A stretch of DNA of 64,000 nt from Icerya purchasi. Lineage: Eukaryota > Arthropoda > Insecta > Hemiptera > Monophlebidae. The stretch spans positions 61,324,864 to 61,388,863 of the forward strand of contig CM077115.1 in NCBI GenBank assembly GCA_039619475.1. The letters run 5' to 3'. The notes under the pieces were generated by a model. It had not been told where the DNA came from. It did no database searches and saw nothing but the letters and a program-made list of their open reading frames with translations. Numbering within the stretch: the stretch's first letter is position 1; each line of letters opens with the position of its first letter. The translations under genes were made by a program, and so were the position numbers. Of the stretch, positions 55,452 to 64,000 are shown piece after piece.

Positions 55452-57400
55452 AAACGATTGAGAGTACTCGCAAAAGTTTCATTCGAAAAACAAAAAGGAA
55501 ACAGAAATACTGCGAATCATTGAATTTTTGTGCATCTGAAATTAACTACCATTCGTTTGACATGCTCAGTGCGCTTTTGTTCTTATTTTATATATGACAC
55601 AAAAAAAAAAAAAAAAAAAAAAAAAAATTGTTAATTAAATTTAAGACCTCACCGCGATCATTTTTACAAGTAGAATCGAGAAAAAATATTAAGTAGACTA
55701 TATTAATTCGCGGAACTATATCATAAGATGTCAGGACTGTTCGGTTCCAATAGCGGGGATTTGTATAGAAGGAAGGAACATTCAGATCTACGGGAGTGAT
55801 TGTATTTTCGATATCTACACTGTGCGGCTTTAGAAAGGCAAACTAGCGTGCAACTAAAGCGATTGTCGTCGCACCAGGTGCGAAATATCAGAAATCAATG
55901 AATTAATCAAAAAATACTTCGGTGTTGCGGAGAAAAGAGAGCTTTTGACTTTCGATTTGGGCAATTAAAAATCACGTTGAAGATCGAAGATTGTATCGCA
56001 TTTAAATTTAAAAGTTGCCGGGGTTGTTAGATAAATATGCAAAAATACGGAATATCCGAAATTTTTTTAGTATTTAACCGCCTCTTCCAGACACTTCTCT
56101 ACCTCTAACCGGAAATTAGACACATACTCTGGTATATTTATAGCCGGTGCTCATGACATTTTTCGACATATAATTTACGATGTTAGTAATCGAACGAACA
56201 ATTTCGACTACAGTAATAAGTGCAATCAGTCGGCAATTTAATGATTTTTTTTTTTTTTCAGTAAAATGCTTTGAATTATTACGAAAAATTGATATATTAT
56301 ATGTAAATTATAAATATATTTAAGCGAAAATGGAAAAAAAAACTTTAATGGAAATTGGTTTTTAGTTTAACAGATATTTTATATAGTCTTAGATTTGCTT
56401 TTGGATTTTGCTTATTTATAACTAAAAGTTCTTTTTTTTTTTTTTTTTTTAAAATTTAAATCCCTAAAATATTTTAGACATAAAAGTACTGTTTCAAAGG
56501 TATGTTAGAAAAAGTCAAATAAAACAATCACGAGAATTAGCGCATTTATAATGTAGATAGCACTCGGAGTTTATCCCATTTGACGGGGTTAATTATCATC
56601 GAAGAGTAAGAAAAAACGCTTAAAAAAGATTTACATAAACGTAAAATAAAAAGAGAAAATTAAATAGACGGTCGGTAAATTTACGAAATTGGTCAATTGA
56701 AAAAAAAAAAAAAAATTTACAAATTCACTCATAAAGCAACGAGGTGGCATCTTTAATACAAATTATAATAACCGCGGTAGGAGTATTTATAATCTTGAAG
56801 TGTGTTTTATAGTTGCACAAGTTGTTTTAAAAAACCCGTCGCAACAAAAAAAATAAAAATAAAATAAAATAAAATAAAATAAAATAAAATAAAAAATTCT
56901 TTTATTAAAATTGTGATATCGGAAGAAAGTTTGAAGAAATTGTACAAAAATTCGGAAGAAAAAAAAAAATCGGCTTGTAATTTATAAGAAATTGTAAGGA
57001 AACATCCACTTTTGAGAATTGAGAATTTCTAAAGTTATAATGCGGTAGTGGCAGCAAGTCGTATTTCAACCGAATAACTATTATTTTTATTAGAATTCGT
57101 GTACATCAGTTACAACTTTGACGATACCTTTTTTTTTTTTCGAAATGAACGTATTTCGGTTATTTCACAATGGCTTCGTGCTCTTCCTCATTTCATATTT
57201 CTTTTACAATGTGTGTATGAACGGATATCAAAGTTGTTGTTACAATGGATGTTGACTAAACTTCCCTAATCCGACCATCGATGGTACATATTAACGGGCT
57301 CAAAGGGGGGCAGCCTCCATTTAGATGAAAAAAAAAAAAAATTGAATTCATAAACTGCCCAAGATTTCCATTTCTATCCGCTGGTTCCGTTTCCAGCGTA
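55143..57400. other. No exon recognised; AT-rich
   Basis: Contains G9 (near 55309), T26 and A28 runs, and (AAAAT)n at about 56851-56892. A minus-strand frame near 55640-55840 (TPVDLNVPSFYTNPRYWNRT) looks protein-like but has no splice borders I can defend. Confidence 0.45.
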
Positions 57401-60400
57401 GAAGGCAGTCTTTTAGTATATGAAATCGTTGGTTAACTAGCGATCTGAAATCTTGTTAAATTTTTACGCCGCCGGGGAGGCTGAATAAGTGAGTAGGGGG
57501 GAATGATACAGGTCAGAAATGTCTTTTTTACAGCTAAAAATCTGTTCAAATCTACATAGGGAGGGCACTGCATTCTCTTCGGCCATTTTTTTTTTGCAAA
57601 CATGTGACACACCGAGGAAGCAAGGTGTTAATGCGCCAGCAGGACGGAAATTAGCGCGGTGAGTACAAACGTTCAACTGCGCCAGAGTGCCCGTTGTTTC
57701 TGCCATACTAGTTTGCATTGCACTCTTTTCAGTAGAGATGAGTTAGACTCTAGAATTGACTTCGAGTCAACTTGCACACGAGGGATTCTGAGTCAAAAAG
57801 GTACTGCGTCAATTAGATTATAGTTCTCGATTCTGACTTCTAGACAAACGTTGAACAAGCAGCGGTTTAAGATAAACGAGTAGTAGTAGTAGTAGTAATA
57901 GTAGTGGCAATCAATTGTGAATTCTAAAAGAACAGGTATTAAAAGAAGCAGCTGTTGTCGGGAGATAATTTATTGCAGTGTAAGTTAAACCCGCGGTAGA
58001 CATAATTTTTTTCAGTCTGAGCTGTCTAATTCTGTCTTTTGTCTCTAATCGCTTCCGATGTTTTTGCAACGGCTATTTTTCACTTGCCCGTCTACCACCC
58101 ATCCGAGTTGTATTTGATTCGAAGTGAAAAATTAGAATGTCCGTGACTTGTCAGTGGCAAGCGGTATATCATAACTCCGTGCCGCCGGAGTTGTCCCGGT
58201 TTGTTTGTATTATGACTCTGAGTAACAGGAAACTCTAAACATAGACTCAACTGTAGGCTGATCCCCGGATTGACTTTGTGATCAACTGGACACTCTAGCG
58301 AGTCGATTTGCATCTTACGCAGAGAGGAGTAGTCGACGACATGCGCGAAAAGTTAGATTCGTACCTTTCAGAGCAGAAAGTTTATTCGTTTATGAGGACG
58401 ACGGTGTTCGGTAGGAGGGAATATCATCGTTGCGGCCTCGTGAGCAACTTACTCCTGGCGCGTCTCCCCCTTAAGTCACCTCCCCCGATCAGTTGCTAGA
58501 GAAATGTATATAGCGCGCCAAATGCAAATTTTAAGGCCGGATATAAATTTAAACAATTAAGATTAACGAATTTATCGAGGATCCAAACAATTTCGGTCTC
58601 TTAATAAAAAAAAAAAAACAAAACGAAAAAAAACGACAGACGGTTCGCGGTTACAATCCCGGTTTTGAAGTATACATTTCCTCGAAAATGATCCCGGGAT
58701 GTAGCACAGGACGCGTGTACAATTCGGCGTCGGAAGTGAACTGCATCGGTCGTGTATCATCTGCCGAGCGATAAAACGGTACTCGGCGCCGAATTCAGCC
58801 AGTCATGTTGCCGCTTGTCCCCTTGTCGCGATTTCGTCTACTCATGCTGCTAAATCGATAATGTTTACCGAATCAGATCGTTCGTTATGAGAGATCATAT
58901 GGTCGATGTGCGTGTTCCGTTTAGAGGATGCAAAGACAGATTTTGCTGCGAGAAGCGGCATCTGGCACTGTTCCGATCTGATGACTCGGCCCGATAACAG
59001 ACGGCCTGTGAAAAAATTAATAGATGAACTAGTGTCGGCGCTGGAAAAAAAGTCGCATCTTTCGTGTGGATTCGGGAAAGAGTAAATATTTATTTATCAC
59101 GATTCGCACGGCTTACCCGGTAGCAGCGGCGCAGTCGAGGTTTTCCTACCGTCTCGGAATTCGCGATCGTTTCTCTCCAAATCGCAGGTGTCTCTTATTG
59201 TGTTTTTATCGCAGTTCGCTATACATAGTCACGACGTTGTCCAGATTTGTCTTTCTGCTCCTTCCCGTCCGATTACTGCTGGTTTAATACGTTTCCGTTA
59301 AATTTTCGTTCGATTCATTCCCAGCGGCAGCAGCAGTCTCCTTATTCTTCCGTGTCATCTACTGCTTCCCTCCTTCGAATTCCGTTACAACTGTCTGCAT
59401 GCGTCTTCACGGGGGTTTTCTTCGTCCCGGCTCGCTGCGGTGACAAAGAGAACGATCGTGATAGAAGCGCGGCGCGATGATGCGGCGAGATTATCGCGCG
59501 AATTCTGATGCGATGGTTTACTGATGCGATGGTTTACTGATGCGATGGTTTACTGATGCGATGATTTACTGATGCGGTAGTTTACTGATGCGATAGTTTA
59601 TCAGTGCTCTATCGGCGGCTGTATCATCGGCTTTAGCAAAGTTAACGGCTCGGCCGATTTATACGTTTTTAAAACTGTACCAGTTGCGAAAACTTCTTCT
59701 AGTCCGATTTTCTGATTCACTTTTTTAACAACACTCCGAAGTAAGTCTTAATCGTTCGAGTGCACCTTACAAGTTCCGCGATGCGGACAGACGCGGACAC
59801 CGTTACATTTCGTGAATTAACAGTTCGGTCGTTTGCGTTTTATTTTTGGAACTTCACATTTGTTCGGCCAAGCGCTCAACTACTAGGAGGCAGCTTACTG
59901 CTTCACCGATTAATAGCCGCCATCTAACAAGAACATTCATGCGACCATCACGCGAAATGTAATACAAGTTCTGGCATCATTTGTGATGTTATTACCGGCG
60001 CGAGCGGTAAAATTTCAAAAGACGTAATCCTTGACTCAAAATTGCCTTTTCGCTCACCGCTTCCGATGAATTTCTCAGCTTTTGTGTCATATAGCCGGAC
60101 AGTTGAAGCGTCCCCGGATTCTTGCTTTACTCATTGACGATGGAAATTGTAATGAAGCGTGCCCGGGATGTGAAATAATAATAGCGAAACATTCAATCAT
60201 CACAGAAATCCCGAAACGCTTCAATTTTTAAATATGACCATAATTAATAATAGGGCAAACGTTTGTTTTTACTTTTTTAAAAATCTCTCCATAATAAGGC
60301 GATGAGAGATTTAAATAGCGCGCGTAAGCAGTCTGCAAATTCTTCATTTTATGTTAAAATATCGATACCAATAGTATTCTTGATGAGTAATTTCTATCCA

Positions 60401-61028
60401 TCTTCTTCATGAAGAAACACGTTCAAACAGAGGCCACTTGTGTGCTGTGTTAGCAACACTTCATAATTGACGAATTTCATCAGCTTTTTATTCGCATTAC
60501 TTATCTATTTCAATTTACTTCGTCCATTGGTCAAAATTCTCGGCCGTAATTATTATTAAAAATTGGAGATATTTCCAAAATTTTATTTTCTACTCCTATA
60601 CATTCGTTCATTGTATATCTGACGAAACATGTACTTTTATATAATACAAAACAGTTGTAATTGAATATAAAGAAATAAATTCAATAACAGTAAATTACAA
60701 TTTTCAAAAAAACCCTCATTTATTGCGAGATATTAAATGACGCCTTAAAGATTAGTACACTGTAAAAAAGCCAATCACGATGACGATTATTTAGAAAAAT
60801 TAAAATATTTTAATAAAAACAGGTTTACTGGCTATAGCGATTTCATTGTTCATGTTTTGTATTCATTTTTTATTTAAATAAGAAAAAAAAATTAGCTGTT
60901 TCCAAACTTTTGTGCAGTGATAACACTAAAGGTCGTCAATAGCAAATAAAAAAAAAAAAAAAAAAGAGAAAAGAAAATCGGTTAATAAATAGAGGGGAAA
61001 AAGGTACTGAACTGTTTTGTCTTTGTCT
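57401..61028. other. CpG- and GC-richer anonymous region
   Basis: Sequence between about 57.7 and 60.2 kb is visibly richer in GC and CpG than the rest, and contains (GTA)n near 57882-57905 and a 16-bp tandem repeat at 59505-59600. Several short frames exist on both strands without recognisable products. It might hold a promoter or 5' UTR exon, but I see no decisive signal. Confidence 0.35.
59505..59600. repeat. 16-bp tandem repeat, six units
   Basis: CTGATGCGATGGTTTA is repeated exactly three times from 59505. Three single- or double-base variants follow (GATGATTTA, GATGCGGTAGTTTA, GATGCGATAGTTTA endings), all in register. Confidence 0.95.
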
Positions 61029-61800
61029 CTTCTTCTTCTTCTTCTTCATCCGGCGTCTTCGATACGAACGTTGGCGATCAAGACGGCAATGTCTTTTCCA
61101 GACATGGCAGATCTGAACATTTCAATGGGCGCACAGCGGAACCGTATAGTACGTGTTATTTAACCTCGCACCACATACAGAATTTTTGGCTAGAAGTGCG
61201 GAAGGTTCGCATTATATTTTTTCAGTTAGTCCAGATTCTTTAAGAAAGAATAGAAGGCATGTGATATAGCAGCAGGACCGTCTTGTAGTTAAAATTTAAG
61301 GTTAGGAGGTATTTTGTGTTTGAACCGTAGCCTTTCGAGTAATGGACATAGAACGAGACAATGGGTAACAGAAATGTTGCATAAGAAGCACAACAGTAGA
61401 GGGGAGAGTCCAGACAAAATGTGACCATGTGAATATCTTGTGTGCCCGATGCAAAGCCGACACACAAAGTAGTTACGAAGCGAGCGAAAGTGATTCCACG
61501 GATAGACGTTGTCTTTGATGAGGCGAAGGTGTGATGGTTTGCAGTTAGTCCACTTGCCTTGCCACAGGACCTAGAAAAGCGTTTTTGATTAAATATTTAA
61601 CGTCCGACAGTTTCGGAGCAGCTTGCATCAATGCTACTTCCTTCGCTGCTCTGCCGACAATTGAGTTTTCCCAAAATGCCTGAGTGCGTATCCATATAAG
61701 CACGGCAATGGGAGGTCGGTTCTTTGCAAGGACCTCATGAAACCCCATAATTTGCAAATCACATTAATGATGGAACCATGAAATAGCCGAAACAAAACTT
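61029..61800 (-). mobile_element. LINE D fragment, RNase H end with (GAA)n tail
   Basis: The minus strand reads RNase H remnants (IAVLIWIRTQAFWENSIVGR then AAKEVALMQAAPKLSD). A frameshifted C-terminal region follows with the Cys motif order seen in Jockey-like LINEs (near 61380: PLYCCASYATFL), then FLKESGL-like residues. The 3' UTR ends GTCTTCGATACGAACG on the + strand and terminates in (CTT)n at 61029-61047, that is a (GAA)n tail on the element's strand. It is inactive. Confidence 0.75.
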
Positions 61801-62971
61801 GGATTCCCGGTTGGCGGACATAATCGCAAAATAAATCAAAATCAGTACTTTGTGTGCGAGTGCTCGGTTTTAATGACGGGATTTAACAGCCGCGACATTG
61901 ACAAAGCAATTTCCGAGCACAATGCTGCGTACGATACTTACCCTGGAGGGAAAACTCAGCTAGCATTTTGATCTATTCGGAAGTTCCGGTAGAGTATGAC
62001 TGGCACCGGTACGACCATTTCAAACCGGACGATATTGAATGACGATGGATATGCTAGCTGCCAAGAGGCGGGTTAAACTTTCTAACCCCTGGCATTTGCT
62101 GACCACGGGTTTCGGCAGTGGTATGTTTCCCTAACGTACTGTTTTCTATGAAATTACTTTTTCTGTTTTTTCTGTCATTCTTTTTTTTCTTTTTTGGGGG
62201 GGGGGGGAGCGACGAGCCTCATTTTTCTATTTGGAAAAGTTTAGTTTATGTATTTGAAAAAGAGAATCGTCAAAAAAAACTATTTTACCTTTTCTTTTTA
62301 ATACTTCGTTATTTTTAAATACGCCGTTCCATAATGTGTCCCACTATATGTGTATGTGTATTTAAATGAAGGAAATGTTGATTTTACGTTTGAATTTTAA
62401 AAGTTGAAAATTGCACCTTCACTCACCTATAAGAATTTTTGAAAATAAATTTTTTCCTCCTGTTTTGTTCACGCTGCGAGTATTTTCATAAAATAGTATC
62501 GTAATCGCAACTAATTTAAATCTTTAGATTTACAAAAGACAACATCAATCTGGTATTTCTTGGTAAAATAAGAACCCGCGTAAGCAGTTTAGATCCAGTG
62601 CTTTCCATTACTTGGAATACTTTACAAGATGCGTCGATGCCACAGACTGCAAATATGATGCAAGTTCAGAAAAAGCTTTAGCAATTCGTTATTTGTACTA
62701 ATTAGTGCATACCACATACCTTTTAAGTTCGTAAAGGCTGATTGATTAATCTCCAGATATTTATCGCCTATTAGTCAATTTATATTTTCATCAGTCAGCA
62801 AAGTCATAAAAGCGTAAGTTGTAAAATTTTAAACGGCAAAAATATATAAAATTTTGTTATATTCTCGTAGTGGCGCGCTCAAAAATTTTTCCGCCCGTTA
62901 GATAATGAAAATTAGAACATATCATTCATTTATATTATTCTATTGGAATTTTTAGTTTTTGGAATATTAAC
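61801..62971. other. No gene recognised
   Basis: Contains a G10 run near 62197. The slightly GC-richer stretch at 61850-62110 may be further decayed LINE D, but I cannot align it. Confidence 0.35.
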
Positions 62972-63150
62972 CAGCTACCGCTGCGTAGTTGGTTAGGCAG
63001 TGGAGTTTCGTTCGGATAAGACCTGGTTCAAATCCTAATATATACGAAAATTTCACTTGCTCTCCTCTGAGTTATCATCCATAGTTAATAAGTCAAAAAC
63101 AAAAAAAAAAAAAAATAAAAAAAAAATAAAATAAGAAAATAAAAAAATAT
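62972..63150 (+). mobile_element. tRNA-derived SINE with A-rich tail
   Basis: The head GCTACCGCTGCGTAGTTGG holds an A box (GCGTAGTTGGTTAGG). A strong B box, CTGGTTCAAATCC, follows at about 63022-63034. A short body leads to an A-rich tail (63096-63150). Target duplication not resolved. It is too diverged in the acceptor stem to be a functional tRNA. Confidence 0.75.
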
Positions 63151-64000
63151 ACGCATATATATGTAAAAAAAGGTAATTTGGAACTTCGGAATTGAGATAT
63201 ATTAAAAACTAAAACCGCTAAATAATGTAAGCGAGAGAAATACTTATTGCGAGACGATAAAGTTACTTTTTGAAATCTGCATTTCAATAGCAACTAGCGT
63301 ATTGGTAATAATCGAAATTATTCACGTTCATCGTTCCCTTCATTAACATTGGGTTGTTTCGATGGGTTGAATTTTCGACGCCCCCCCCCCCCCCCCAAAA
63401 AAGAAAAGAACATTGGGTTGTTTGTTAATTTTAAAATTCCGAAAAGATTTTTATCCTAGCAGTCTTGCTGAAATCTGTTAAAACATCATTAATATTTTTT
63501 GTTTATAATATTTTTTCCCGCAGAAACTCGACGATACGGTAATTTTTTCTTTAAGAAGCTAAAGAGGAAGAAAACTTGTAATATTAAGTTTAAAATATTT
63601 TTATTACGCGTGGTTCTCTTTTCGCATAAGAATTCACGTCCGTCAGGCATATCCATTCAACGTGAGCTGAAATTTATGATAACGCGCTTGTTTATCACAG
63701 AAGACCAGCCTGGACGATACAAGAACATGTAACGACCGGCACGGAATAAAAAAACGACTAGGTTGGATATTTATACTTAAGTAGGATTTACGAAATTAAG
63801 CAACACAAGGGTTCGGGAATAACGCTTATTTTGAAAGTAAGTTTATTATCTAATGTATATATATTAGTTTCAAGGTCACATGACTCTCGATTACGGCCGA
63901 ATCGAAAAATTGGCCAATTGAGAAGTGTCCGTGTATAAAAAATATTTCTCGCATTTTAGAAAAATCTATATTGATTTTTCATCTATTTAATTGTACTTAC
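63151..64000. other. No gene recognised; possible antisense splice donor at the edge
   Basis: Contains a C16 run near 63381-63396. The last bases read, on the minus strand, GTAAGTACAATT from 64000 downward. This is a perfect donor consensus that could end an upstream exon of the ZP gene just outside the window. Confidence 0.3.

Noticed and set aside
57464..57718. 84-codon minus-strand frame with several Cys, considered as a ZP-N exon
   Set aside because: The Cys spacing and flanking residues do not fit ZP-N, and no matching acceptor and donor are present.
58092..58313. 73-codon minus-strand frame, considered as an upstream ZP exon
   Set aside because: No ZP resemblance. The start lies next to a GTAAGATG sequence, but no acceptor or phase fit was found.
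59066..59480. Two + strand frames of 73 and 77 codons
   Set aside because: Low-complexity Ser/Arg composition, no family match, no splice or start context. Probably chance frames in the GC-richer stretch.
62972..63040. Functional tRNA gene
   Set aside because: A and B boxes are good, but the acceptor stem does not close and an A-rich SINE tail follows.
63370..63400. Poly(C) tract as a telomeric or structural signal
   Set aside because: Simple homopolymer; similar C and G runs occur at many places in the window.

Overview
This window looks like insect (at least arthropod) nuclear DNA. It is AT-rich, full of long A/T homopolymers, and has widely spaced short exons with GT/AG borders and kilobase introns. 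It carries a dense load of eukaryotic transposons: Tigger/pogo, hAT, several LINE families, tRNA-headed SINEs and foldback MITEs. I see no bacterial gene organisation. The insect order cannot be fixed from the sequence alone.

Two host genes are supported. (1) On the + strand, five exons between 13689 and 24521 encode the C-terminal two thirds of ethanolamine-phosphate cytidylyltransferase (PCYT2, Kennedy pathway). They include the intact second cytidylyltransferase domain with its HVGH motif and a stop at 24519-24521. The N-terminal exons were not found and probably lie left of the window. (2) On the - strand, five exons between 55142 and 40873 encode the C-terminal half of a zona pellucida (ZP) domain membrane protein: ZP-C subdomain, tetrabasic furin-like site, one transmembrane helix and a short cytoplasmic tail ending at a stop. 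Its N-terminal exons are probably to the right of the window. The two genes converge (tail to tail), with about 16 kb of transposon-rich DNA between their stops. They are functionally unrelated.

Layout. 1-5.9 kb is a transposon nest. A Tigger element, itself split by a tRNA-headed SINE, sits at a TA inside the RNase H ORF of a LINE ('LINE A'). LINE A's 3' UTR in turn holds a 5'-truncated copy of a second LINE ('LINE B') with a 12-bp target-site duplication. Next come a DNA transposon with GTGGCCA-type ends that holds another SINE, and an endonuclease/RT-type LINE ('LINE C') fragment. 5.9-13.7 kb is mostly anonymous, with a GC-rich 115-bp island, a LINE B copy, a TA-flanked MITE and a SINE whose tail resembles that of LINE A. 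13.7-25.2 kb is PCYT2, with foldback elements and an RT fragment in its introns. 25.4-28.1 kb is an antisense LINE C copy interrupted by a GTGGCCA element. 31.7-34.2 kb is a decayed hAT transposase with a MITE inside it. 36-40.4 kb holds two hAT-type nonautonomous elements with 8-bp duplications and an antisense LINE B copy. 40.4-55.2 kb is the ZP gene, with a 9-bp minisatellite, a foldback and an 89-bp tandem repeat in its introns. 55.2-64 kb is anonymous apart from a CpG-richer segment with a 16-bp tandem repeat, a LINE with a (GAA)n tail, and a SINE.

No clearly new biological system is visible. The most interesting signals are the resolvable insertion chronology, the SINE/LINE tail similarity, a nearly perfect spacerless 128-bp palindrome at 23.3 kb, and the unexplained GC-rich island at 8.3 kb.
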